This document shows, in pieces, positions 9,362 to 17,436 of a stretch of 64,000 nucleotides of DNA (the stretch's first letter is position 1; the number at the start of each line of letters is the position of its first letter). The notes under the pieces are model-generated. The model saw only the letters and a program-made list of their open reading frames with translations, made no database searches and was not told where the DNA came from. The stretch comes from Variovorax paradoxus (GTDB lineage Bacteria; Pseudomonadota; Gammaproteobacteria; Burkholderiales; Burkholderiaceae_C), in NCBI RefSeq assembly GCF_018614915.1, contig NZ_JAGGNU010000033.1, forward strand, positions 1 through 64,000. The letters are read 5' to 3'. A program made the translations under genes and the position numbers.

Positions 9362-10111
9362 TCAGTGAATCAACATGCCGCCGTTCACGTCGAGCGTGAT
9401 CCCGGTGCAGTAGGTGGAAAGGTCGCTGGCCAGGAAGACGCAGGCGCCGCCGATGTCATCGGCGCGGCCGAGACGTGCGAGCGGGATCGTCTCGGCGATC
9501 TCAGCCTTCTTCTCTTCGGTGAGCTTGCCCTTGATAATGTCGGTGCCGATCAGGCCCGGTGTGATGCTGTTGATGCGGATTCCGTCGGGGCCGAACTCAC
9601 GCGCCATCGCGCGCGCCAGGCCGAGCACGCCAGCCTTCGCCGCCGAGTAGTGCGGGCCGCCGAGGATGCCGCCGCCACGCTGCGCCGAGACCGACGAGAT
9701 ACAGACGATCGAGCCGCTCTGCTGCGCCTGCATGGCCGGCAACACGGCCTGCGACATGTACAGCGTGCCGCGCAGGCTCACGTCGAGGATGCGGTCGTAG
9801 TCGGCGCCGGTGATGTCGCAAGTCTTCGCCGGCTGCGTGATGCCGGCGTTGTTGACCAGGACGTCGATGCGGCCGAAGGCCTTCAGCACCTCGGCTGCTG
9901 CGGCATCGCAGGAGGCCTTGTCGGTCACGTCCGCGACGAGTCCGACGTGACCTGCGCCCAGTTTTTGTGCCGCAACGGCAGGCTCGGTGCGAGCGAGATC
10001 GAGCACGACCACGCGGGCGCCATGGGACGCCATCAAACGCGCGGTAGCGAATCCGAGGCCATTGAGGCCGGCACCGCCTGTGATGACGGCAACTTTATCT
10101 TTGAGCAGCAT
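9362..10111 (-). CDS. Short-chain dehydrogenase/reductase (FabG-like)
   Basis: This 249-residue classical SDR has the nucleotide-binding motif TGGAGLNGLG (about residues 12-21), NNAG, a catalytic Ser in CISSVSAQ and the YSAAK active-site pair. The C-terminal ITLDVNGGMLIH is typical of FabG-like enzymes, which oxidise a hydroxyl or reduce a keto group with NAD(P)H. It is the first gene of the leftward operon with the TRAP transporter and split transketolase, and probably prepares the imported substrate for transketolase cleavage. The ATG at 10111 is preceded by AGGAGACGAAAGAC. The intergenic region is shared with a divergent LysR gene. Confidence 0.88.
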   Translation of the reverse strand: MLLKDKVAVITGGAGLNGLGFATARLMASHGARVVVLDLARTEPAVAAQKLGAGHVGLVADVTDKASCDAAAAEVLKAFGRIDVLVNNAGITQPAKTCDITGADYDRILDVSLRGTLYMSQAVLPAMQAQQSGSIVCISSVSAQRGGGILGGPHYSAAKAGVLGLARAMAREFGPDGIRINSITPGLIGTDIIKGKLTEEKKAEIAETIPLARLGRADDIGGACVFLASDLSTYCTGITLDVNGGMLIH

Positions 10112-10301
10112 GTCTTTCGTCTCCTGTGGAGTGAGGGTTCGGGGAGAACACACACGAGAGACAAGTTCGACGTCGCAGCGCCCTGGGGTCTGATGACCCT
10201 CTTTGATGCCTCGGCTAGGACTCAAGGCTTGTCTCGGTGTTGGCGGGATGAATGGTCGTCGCAGCGTTGCATGACAGCAAGCGAAGTGTTTTCAACCTAA
10301 G

Positions 10302-10316
10302 ATGACGGTTCGTCAT
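10302..10316. promoter_or_regulatory. Candidate LysR operator ATGACG-N3-CGTCAT
   Basis: This is a perfect 6-base inverted repeat around GTT, fitting the T-N11-A layout of LysR-type binding sites. It ends 20 bases before the LysR start codon in the divergent region between the regulator and the SDR-TRAP-transketolase operon. It is a plausible site for autoregulation and operon control. No binding evidence is available from sequence alone. Confidence 0.5.
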
Positions 10317-10335
10317 TCAATGGCAGGGTTCACCC

Positions 10336-11220
10336 ATGGCCTCTCTTCCTCCAGTCATCAACCTCCAAGCCTTCGAAGCCGTGGCGCGCCGGCGCAGTTT
10401 CACGCTCGCCGCGGCGGAGCTTCACCTCACGGCCTCGGCGATTAGCCACCAGGTTTCACGACTTGAATCGCATCTCGGCGTGCGCCTGTTCGAGCGCAGT
10501 GCGCACGGCGTGCGCATCAGCCCCGCCGGTGAGCTGTACCTCTCGCGCGTCGGCGGCGCGCTGTCCGCCATTGCGGCGGCCACGGAGGACCTGAGGCAGG
10601 GGGTCAGCAACAGCCTGTACGTTCACTCGGCGCCCAGCATTGCGAGCCTGTGGTTGATGGCGCGCCTGCAAGCTTTTGCGCAGGCGTACCCCGACATCTC
10701 GCTGAACCTGTCGGCAGCGCACACGCCGAGCGACTTTGAACTCGGGCAAGCCGATATTGATCTTCGCTACGGGGTGCCGAATTGGCCGGGTCTGGTGGTC
10801 GAGCCGCTGTTCGAGGAGCGTGTCGTTCCGCTCGCGAGTCCGGCCTTCATTCAGGAGCATCGCCTGAAGCGGCCCGAGCACCTGCTCGGCGTCAAACTGA
10901 TTCAGAGCAATGTCAGCGTCGTGCAATGGTCAGACTGGTTCGCAGCTTTCGCCGACAAGCGCGCGCCGGACCACTTTTCGGTGCGCTTCGACCGAGCCCA
11001 GATGTCACTCGATGCGGCGATGCAAGGGCTCGGCGTCGCACTCGAAAGCACGACCATCGCCGGCCGACACATCGCAGAGCGCAAGCTGCGGCCGGTGTTC
11101 GGCCTCGAAAGGGCCGTCAAGGTGAAAGCGCATTTCGCCGTTTATCCGGCTCGCCATGCCAGCCGACCACCCGTTGAGGCATTCCTTTCGTGGTTGCATG
11201 GCGAGGCATCTAAGGGATAG
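10336..11220 (+). CDS. LysR-type transcriptional regulator (GcvA-like)
   Basis: The 294-residue product has an N-terminal winged helix (INLQAFEAVARRRSFTLAAA, then ISHQVSRLESHLGVRLFER) and a LysR substrate-binding domain from about residue 90. The TASAISHQVSRLE recognition helix and the SAHGVRISPAGE segment resemble GcvA-type regulators. It is divergent from the SDR-dctPQM-transketolase operon, and a palindrome just upstream (10302-10316) could be its site. It therefore most likely controls that operon in response to its substrate or an intermediate. Confidence 0.88.
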   Translation: MASLPPVINLQAFEAVARRRSFTLAAAELHLTASAISHQVSRLESHLGVRLFERSAHGVRISPAGELYLSRVGGALSAIAAATEDLRQGVSNSLYVHSAPSIASLWLMARLQAFAQAYPDISLNLSAAHTPSDFELGQADIDLRYGVPNWPGLVVEPLFEERVVPLASPAFIQEHRLKRPEHLLGVKLIQSNVSVVQWSDWFAAFADKRAPDHFSVRFDRAQMSLDAAMQGLGVALESTTIAGRHIAERKLRPVFGLERAVKVKAHFAVYPARHASRPPVEAFLSWLHGEASKG

Positions 11221-11420
11221 TCGTCGTGCCGCCCGCGAGGACGGCGGCGAAGGGCCGCTCCTCGTCTTCGCGAACTTCGCCTTTGGGTCGAGAGCGACAC
11301 TGAAGGACCGCTACCTGGCATGACTCGCGACGACCGGTTGTGGGCCATCAGCGGACGCTCAGCCGCTCCTCTTGAAAAAAAGCAGAGGCGTTCGCATGCC
11401 GCGCGGCTCTGACGAGCGTC

Positions 11421-11615
11421 TTACTGGGAAGGCTTAGTACGCATCGGAATGCATAGAAGTGCGGTCAGCAATGCGAGCAGTATGTGAGCCACGTATAGAG
11501 GAACGAACGTGTTGTGCCCCAATTCGCCGTTCGATAGCAGCAGCACAGTGATTGCGACACCGAGTACCGATCCGATCTGGCGTGTGGCCTGGTTCACAGC
11601 ACTGCCGACTGCGTA
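11421..11615 (-). pseudogene. 3' remnant of a DHA2-type MFS drug transporter gene
   Basis: On the minus strand this segment encodes the last ~64 residues of an MFS multidrug exporter: GSAVNQATRQIGSVLGVAIT, then a final hydrophobic helix VPLYVAHILLALLTALLC, ending MRTKPSQ and TAA at 11421-11423. The NQATRQIGSVLG stretch is characteristic of EmrB/QacA (14-helix) proteins, which are about 450-500 residues long. Everything upstream of about 11616 is replaced by unrelated sequence on the other strand, so only the 3' end survives. It points to a past deletion or rearrangement here. Confidence 0.65.
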
Positions 11616-12151
11616 CTGATGACGAGCGCCTGATTCGCGCGCTGTACGACAGCAAGCTCGACTGGGCGCGCAGCGAGGGATACGTGATCACCCTGGCTGA
11701 ACCGATCAGCTACGCGCAGTTCAGAACCTGCGTAGCGAAGGTCGTTCGCGCCAACCACGTTCAGACAACCGCGCACTGGATGCATGGTCAAAGGATCGTT
11801 CCGAACGGGCTGGCGCACATCGCGTCGCCGCCTGGCCCGCCCACCGCATCGGCCTGAACCTGAGCTATCCCCGGAACCTCGAGCAGCTTGCGCTCGTCGG
11901 CCGCGCGCTTCGATCCGTGGACGGCCTGGACCTGGCCTACGCGCACCTTGGATCCCTGCCCATTGAGCCGGCCCTCAAGGTCGACATCGTCTACAGACGA
12001 CCTATGGACGCTCACTGCCGTCGGCTACTGTTTGCTCCGGCTTGCCTGCCGGCGATCAAGGCAACTTTGCCCGGAAGCTTTGTTGAGGTTGACCGGTCTA
12101 TGGCGCAGGTCAACTACTGGGTGCCGGTGACCCACGCCCGGCTGCGTATTG
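11616..12151. other. Degraded region with two unrecognised open frames
   Basis: Right of the MFS fragment, one plus-strand frame (about 11615-11800) reads DERLIRALYDSKLDWARSEG followed by YVITLAEPISYAQF. A second frame (about 11820-12125) reads NLSYPRNLEQLALVGRALRS and continues to DIVYRRPMDAHCRRL. Both look protein-like in composition, but neither has a start with a ribosome site and neither matches a family I know. They are in different frames, as expected for broken gene remnants. With the MFS tail, this marks a breakpoint region of about 900 bases (11221-12151). Confidence 0.4.
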
Positions 12152-13858
12152 TCAAGGCACCCCTGGCGCCAGCACCTGCTGCATCGCCAGGCGGATCTGC
12201 GGCAGACGCTCCAGCGCCGTGCGCCGGCCACAGTCGACCATGGCCTCGGCCGCCGCAAAGTTGAAGCCTTCGCCCACCGGGATCGGAACGGTCAGCGACA
12301 GGTCGGCGCGATCGGCCTGGGCGGCGGCGTCCCACCAGCCCTGCAAGCGCCAGGCACCGCCCATCGCGGCGCGCAGGCCGAACGGGCGACGCAGTCGCTG
12401 TTCGAAGCGATCGGCGGCGCGCGCAGCATCGGGGGGCGCCTCGGGATAGGTGGGTCGGACCAGCGCGGCGAGCCTGAAGCCGCAGCCGCGCGCGGCGAGC
12501 AGGTCGACCGGCAGGCGCGACACGACCGCACCGTCGACGAGTACCGAGTCGCCGAGCCGGACCGCGGCGAACACCCCCGGGATCGCCGCCGTGGCCCGTG
12601 CCGCCGGCGCCACGGCGCCGCTGTCGAGCACGGCACGCTTGCCCATCGTCAGGTCGGCCGCGACGACCGCGACCGGCAACCGCAACTGCGCAAACGTGGC
12701 ATCGCCATACAGCTCGCGGGTGAGCGTCGTCATGCGCGATGCGGAGATGAGCGAGGCGCGTGGCAGCCATTGCATGCCCCTGGCGCGCGCGAAGTCCGCG
12801 ACCACGCGCAGGACGTTCTCGGTCGCCGCGCGCGCGCTGCCGAATCGGGCAAAGGCCAGTGCCGCGGCACCCCCCATGCTCGAGCCGCAAAGGAAGTCGA
12901 TCGGCAGCCCGTCGCTTTCCAGGACCTCGAGCACCCCCAGGTGCGCCAGCCCGGCAGCCGCGCCCACGCTCATGGCCACGCCCACCTCCCGGCCGCAAAG
13001 CCGCCGCACGAGGTGATCGAGGGCCGGCTGGCGCGCCCGCGACCAGTCGCCGCCCGATGCCGCAGCGTCGATCTCGTCGCGCGGCACCGCGTGGCACCAG
13101 CGCTGCAGTGCCGCCGCCCCGGAGAGCGCACCCGGGCGCCAGACGACGGGGGCGGCGTGCGTATCCGGGAGGCGGCGCAGATCGTCTGCGGTGACCAGCA
13201 ACGCGTCATCGGCATCGAGCTCCGCCAGCAACGCCGCGCTGCCGGCCTGGCCGGTACCGAGCAGCAGCACTGCGTCGCTCGGCCCAACGTCCCGCCACCG
13301 GCGAATGCGCTGCGCGCCGCTTGCCGCGTCGTCGCGCGACTCGTCGTGCTCGGAGCCGGGCGCGTAGTGCTGCAAACCGCGGGCAAGCGCCGCCAGCAGG
13401 ATCGGGTCGCCTTCCTCCCCCGTCGGCACCAGCACGACGCGCGGCCGCGCCGCCGGCACCCGGCGCGTCCGCTCGCGAAGGCGCAGCCCCAGCAAGGTCG
13501 CGACGTTGCGGAAGAACGCGACCTCCTGCGCCATCGCCTCTAAGAGAACGGGGGCCGAGAGGACCCAGGTTCGCACATCGCGCTGGGCGACGACGTTGGC
13601 CGAGACCGGATCGCCGGTCAGCGCCGACAGCTCGCCGAAGCACTGGGGCGGCAACAGCAGCAGCCGCCGGCCACCCCCGGCCAGCTCGACGCGCACAGCG
13701 CCGTCGATCAGCCCGAACAGCTCGGCCGACGGCACGCCGGCGCGCAGGATGATGTCGCCCGCTTCGAAGCGACGCGTTTGCAGGTATCGTTCAAGGGAGG
13801 CGAGCGCCTCGGACGAAATGCCGGCGAACAGCGGGTGCAGGGCGAGCGCAGGCGTCAT
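12152..13858 (-). CDS. Patatin-like phospholipase with N-terminal cyclic-nucleotide-binding domain
   Basis: Residues about 5-125 form a cyclic-nucleotide-binding fold (ERYLQTRRFEAGDIILRAG, then CFGELSALTGDPVSANVV); the usual phosphate-binding Arg of this cassette is absent (PVSAN). A middle region of about 160 residues is unassigned. The C-terminal half is patatin-like: oxyanion loop SVGAAAGLAHLG in degenerate form, nucleophile elbow GSSMGG, and the Asp of the Ser-Asp dyad in LVDGAVVSRLP. The architecture resembles bacterial relatives of neuropathy target esterase. I start at ATG 13858, which overlaps the stop of a small upstream open frame by ATGA. Expected activity is a cytosolic or membrane-associated lipase/lysophospholipase, though the altered oxyanion loop leaves catalysis uncertain. 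Confidence 0.8.
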   Translation of the reverse strand: MTPALALHPLFAGISSEALASLERYLQTRRFEAGDIILRAGVPSAELFGLIDGAVRVELAGGGRRLLLLPPQCFGELSALTGDPVSANVVAQRDVRTWVLSAPVLLEAMAQEVAFFRNVATLLGLRLRERTRRVPAARPRVVLVPTGEEGDPILLAALARGLQHYAPGSEHDESRDDAASGAQRIRRWRDVGPSDAVLLLGTGQAGSAALLAELDADDALLVTADDLRRLPDTHAAPVVWRPGALSGAAALQRWCHAVPRDEIDAAASGGDWSRARQPALDHLVRRLCGREVGVAMSVGAAAGLAHLGVLEVLESDGLPIDFLCGSSMGGAAALAFARFGSARAATENVLRVVADFARARGMQWLPRASLISASRMTTLTRELYGDATFAQLRLPVAVVAADLTMGKRAVLDSGAVAPAARATAAIPGVFAAVRLGDSVLVDGAVVSRLPVDLLAARGCGFRLAALVRPTYPEAPPDAARAADRFEQRLRRPFGLRAAMGGAWRLQGWWDAAAQADRADLSLTVPIPVGEGFNFAAAEAMVDCGRRTALERLPQIRLAMQQVLAPGVP

Positions 13859-14106
13859 CGCGCCAGGCCGGGCACCAGGGCGTGCCGGCGCGCGACGTTC
13901 TCGATCGGCAGGGCAATCGGCGCGGCAAGCACGCCGAGCAGCAGGAACCCGCAACCTTCGGCGAGGACTGCGAGCGCCTCGGCCGGAAGCGTCCGGCGGC
14001 TGCAAAGGGGCGGCGGTTCGGCGAGCATGGCCGCCAGTATGCCGCGGCGCGAGGGCGCCTCGGTGATCGGGTCGGGCGTGCCGTGAGGCAAAATCGTTCG
14101 TCCCAT
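13855..14106 (-). CDS. Small hydrophobic-tailed hypothetical protein
   Basis: This 83-residue frame ends by ATGA overlap with the patatin gene, the main reason to consider it real. It contains GCGFLLLGVLAAPIALPIEN, which weakly resembles the first hydrophobic segment of ExoD-type membrane proteins. If related, it is a short or truncated version. The start is uncertain (ATG 14106, 14028, or further up to 14178), and the divergent cyclic-nucleotide-binding gene begins at 14181. I cannot assign a function. Confidence 0.4.
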   Translation of the reverse strand: MGRTILPHGTPDPITEAPSRRGILAAMLAEPPPLCSRRTLPAEALAVLAEGCGFLLLGVLAAPIALPIENVARRHALVPGLAR

Positions 14107-14180
14107 CCCCCACGCGTGCAACCCGCCGGCCTTCGGATTTCCGGCGGTTCGACGGGTGGTCCGCAGCGCGCCCGACACCC

Positions 14181-15665
14181 ATGCCGAAGATCGCCAAATC
14201 CGCCATCGTCGTCCCGAGCAAGCTCGACCCCGCCGCGCGGCAAGAGTTCATCGATGCGCTCTACAAGGTGCATTGCGAGGTGTTTGACGGCGTCAGCCGC
14301 GACTCGTTCGCGAAGTACGTGGTCGAGTCCCCGGCCGAGCACACCTGGATCAACGTGCACCGCAACCACGCAGGCGAGATCGTCGGCTACTTCGCGCTGC
14401 ACATCTTCGAGCGTGAACTGGCCGGCAAGGCGAGCGCCATCTTTCGTGCCGAGGCCGGTACGCTGCGCGCTTACCGGGGTGGCAATACCAACACACGCTT
14501 CGGCCTCAAGCTCGGCGTGCCTTACCTGCTGCGCTACCCCGGGCGGCGCGTCTACTACCTCGGCTCGCTGGTGCACCCTTCGAGCTATTGCCTGTTTGCC
14601 AAGCACTTCGACGTGATCTGGCCGAGCACCCGGCATCCGCCGCCGCCGGCCGTGGTCGACGTCATGGACGAGTTGGCGAACTCGTTCGGCCTCGAGCGCG
14701 TGACCTCCGACAACCCGCTTACTCGCCAGGTGCACTGGATCACGCGCGACTCCGAGGTCGAGCGCTACTACTGGCGCCAATGCGACAAGCCCGCGGCGCG
14801 CTTCTTCATCGAAGCCAACCCCGGCTACGGCAAAGGCGACGGACTCGTCACCCTCGTCAGGATCGACCGGCACAACCTCTGGCACATGATCTCGACCTTC
14901 TTCGCCGAGCGCTACGCGCGGCGCAGGGAGGGATTGACGGCGATGCTGTACCGCCTGCCCATCGGCGGCCAGTTGCTGCGCCCGGCCGAGATCGTCCGGC
15001 GCCTCGAAGCGACCGCACTGTTCGGCTCATTCGACGCACCCAGCCTGGCCACGCTGGCACGCAGCGCGCAAATCGTTGCGCTTCCCGCGGGAAGGACCGT
15101 CTTTCGTGCCGGCGACCCCGGCGACGAGCTCTACGTGATTGCGCGCGGCGCCGTCTATGTGCTGGCCGATCGCGAGGGCGCAGGCGAAGGCGAAGACGCC
15201 ATCATCGACGAGCTGGCCAGCGGCGACATGTTCGGCGAGATCGCCATGCTCAGCGGCGAACGGCGCAGTGCCTCGCTGCGCACCGCCACCGCCACGCTGC
15301 TCATCCAGATTTCGCGCGCGGCGTTGTTCTCCATCCTCGAAGCGCACCCGAAACTGAGCGAGATCCTCTGGAAGAACTTCGCGGCGCGGCGCTTCGACGA
15401 CTGCGTGCGTGGCCTGCCGACGTGGAAGACGATGGAGCGCACGGCGCGGCTGGCGGTCGTCGACGCGGGGCAGCACCGGCCGCTGGCCGCCGGCGAGCGC
15501 GCCGAGGTGAGCGCCGACGAGCTCTTGCTCGTGCTGCTGGGCACCGTGCAGGTCGAGCAGGTTGGCACATCGACCGTCGTGCGCGCGCCCGCCTTCTTCG
15601 ATACGAAGCAGGCGATGGCAGTGACGGCCATTGGCGCGGCGCGCATCGTGCGCATCGCGCGTTGA
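14181..15665 (+). CDS. Acyltransferase-like protein with C-terminal cyclic-nucleotide-binding domain
   Basis: The 494-residue product has an N-terminal part (about 1-270) that I read as GNAT-like: INVHRNHAGEIVGYFALHIF resembles the central strands of an acetyltransferase, followed by YLGSLVHPSSYCLFAKHFD. This is a fold guess. Residues about 280-405 are a clear cyclic-nucleotide-binding domain with GDELYVIARGAVYVL and FGEIAMLSGERRSAS, including the phosphate-binding Arg. The last 80 residues look like a second, eroded copy. It is divergent from the patatin-type cyclic-nucleotide-binding protein with only about 74 bases between it and the small minus-strand frame. Possibly a cAMP-gated acyltransferase. 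Confidence 0.7.
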   Translation: MPKIAKSAIVVPSKLDPAARQEFIDALYKVHCEVFDGVSRDSFAKYVVESPAEHTWINVHRNHAGEIVGYFALHIFERELAGKASAIFRAEAGTLRAYRGGNTNTRFGLKLGVPYLLRYPGRRVYYLGSLVHPSSYCLFAKHFDVIWPSTRHPPPPAVVDVMDELANSFGLERVTSDNPLTRQVHWITRDSEVERYYWRQCDKPAARFFIEANPGYGKGDGLVTLVRIDRHNLWHMISTFFAERYARRREGLTAMLYRLPIGGQLLRPAEIVRRLEATALFGSFDAPSLATLARSAQIVALPAGRTVFRAGDPGDELYVIARGAVYVLADREGAGEGEDAIIDELASGDMFGEIAMLSGERRSASLRTATATLLIQISRAALFSILEAHPKLSEILWKNFAARRFDDCVRGLPTWKTMERTARLAVVDAGQHRPLAAGERAEVSADELLLVLLGTVQVEQVGTSTVVRAPAFFDTKQAMAVTAIGAARIVRIAR

Positions 15666-15701
15666 TGAACCTCGGATTCAAGGGACTCTGGCCGGGGCCG
15701 G

Positions 15702-17267
15702 CTACAGGTCGTTCTCGGACACGAACAACGATTGCAGCCACAGCGAAATGCCTTGCCATAGGCTCGCGTGCGGCTCGTCGTGCCGCACCTGCGTCTTGCC
15801 GCTGTCGTCGCGCAGATGCCATTCGACCGTCTGGCCGTCTTCACCAAGCTGGAGCCGGTACATGCTGGCGAAGGCATCGGCGCGCAGCAGGCCGAGCGCC
15901 TGACGCGTGAGCGCCGCGCAGTCGATGGTGACGCCCAACTCGGTGTTCAGCACCGCCGAGCGAAGATCGAGGTTGACCGAGCCCACCACCATCCAGCGCC
16001 GGTCCACGCCCACCACCTTGGCGTGCAGGCGCGGCGTGGATTTGCCGAAGACCCCGAAGGTGTTCGACCGCCGCACCAGGTCGGGACCGAACTCGTACAC
16101 CTGCACGCCCAGCCGCAGCATGTCGGCGCGGTAGCGTGAGTAGGCGCGGTACACCAGAGGTTCGTCGGTGGAGCCGAGCGAGTTGGTGACGATCAACACA
16201 CGCGTGCCGCGCTTTTGGGCCTCGCCCATCATGCGCAGGCCCACCGGGCCAGGCAGGAAGTAAGGATTGACGATGACCACTTCCTCGCGCCCGGCGGCGA
16301 TCACGTCGAGCTTGGCGCGCATCGCCGGGCTGGCTTTGTTCGGGTCCACGGGTTGGAGCACCTTGTCGGGCGGGTCGTCGTGCACGCGGGCACTGCCGGC
16401 CAGCAGTCGCACCCGGCCCTGCGCGATCTGCACGCGAACCGTGCTCTGGCCCAGGTAGTCCAGCGGTGGCACGTCCGGCGGTGGGCCGGCGATTCTTTTC
16501 AGCTGCACGTCAAAGTCGGCGCGCCGCTCGGCGGGTTTGGAGGCGCGTTCCAAAGCGTGCAGCCTCTGCTCCAGCGCCCACACCTGTTCGCTGTTCCAGT
16601 AGCGGTCGAAGCTTGCCGACAGCTCGCGCACGACGGTGCCGGCGGAGAGGACGTCGAGGTCGATGAAGTTGGCCTCGCCGTGGCGCGTGAAATATTCGTC
16701 GGCGATATTGCGCCCGCCATAGACGGCAAACTGGTTGTCGGCGACGAAGAGCTTGTTGTGCATGCGACGGTTGACGCGCGTGAATTCGTGCAGCGACAGC
16801 AGCAAGCGACGGATCGGCGTGCCGTAGCGCTCGGGCAGCGGGTTGAACAGGCGCACTTCGACGTTCGGAAACGCGGCCAGGCCCCGCAGCATGGGGTACA
16901 GATCGCCGGCGTGGTAGTCGTCCACCAGCAGCCGCACACGAACGCCGCGCACCGCGGCATCCCGCAGCGCCCTCAGGAAGGCTGCGCCGGCGGTATCGTC
17001 ATGGATGTGGTAGTACTGCGCGTCGATCGAGCGTGTGGCGGCCTCGGCCAGCGCGAGGCGCGCATCGAAGGCCATTTCGCCGCTCGGCAACAGCATGAAG
17101 CCCGAATTGCCACCGGGCGCCTCAGCCAGACTCGCCGCAGCAATGCGCCCGAGAGGCGTGTCGCCGGTATCGGCGATGGCGCTGCTGGCAGGCTGCGCGA
17201 TGCGCGGCGGCAGCGTTGTGCAGCCGGCGAGCAGCAGTACGAAGAGGGCGGTCAACCAGCGTCTCAT
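15702..17267 (-). CDS. Phospholipase D-family lipoprotein (ClsC-like)
   Basis: The 521-residue protein begins with a lipoprotein signal (MRRWLTALFVLLLAGC). It carries two phospholipase D HKD motifs: HNKLFVAD followed by GGRNIADEYF, and HAKVVGVD followed by GSVNLDLRS. Two HKD motifs with LVDDYHAG and IVNPYFLPG fit the cardiolipin synthase C/YmdC-like group, which joins or exchanges phospholipid head groups at the membrane. Start ATG 17267 is preceded by GGAACTGAAG; an ATG at 17288 is also possible. It converges with the acyltransferase-like gene. A paralogue with the same layout is at 50656-52245. Confidence 0.87.
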   Translation of the reverse strand: MRRWLTALFVLLLAGCTTLPPRIAQPASSAIADTGDTPLGRIAAASLAEAPGGNSGFMLLPSGEMAFDARLALAEAATRSIDAQYYHIHDDTAGAAFLRALRDAAVRGVRVRLLVDDYHAGDLYPMLRGLAAFPNVEVRLFNPLPERYGTPIRRLLLSLHEFTRVNRRMHNKLFVADNQFAVYGGRNIADEYFTRHGEANFIDLDVLSAGTVVRELSASFDRYWNSEQVWALEQRLHALERASKPAERRADFDVQLKRIAGPPPDVPPLDYLGQSTVRVQIAQGRVRLLAGSARVHDDPPDKVLQPVDPNKASPAMRAKLDVIAAGREEVVIVNPYFLPGPVGLRMMGEAQKRGTRVLIVTNSLGSTDEPLVYRAYSRYRADMLRLGVQVYEFGPDLVRRSNTFGVFGKSTPRLHAKVVGVDRRWMVVGSVNLDLRSAVLNTELGVTIDCAALTRQALGLLRADAFASMYRLQLGEDGQTVEWHLRDDSGKTQVRHDEPHASLWQGISLWLQSLFVSENDL

Positions 17268-17436
17268 GGCTTCAGTTCCGAACCGCATCGCCTGGAAGCG
17301 AGCGTTCGCCGCAATTCTGACGCCATCCACAGGGCAGCGGAAGGTCCTGCTTGTCCAAGCAGCCGGCACGCACCCCATGCCGCCCGCGATCTCGAACCCG
17401 CGCGCGTCGATTGCCGCACCTATCCTGCGCCGCTGC

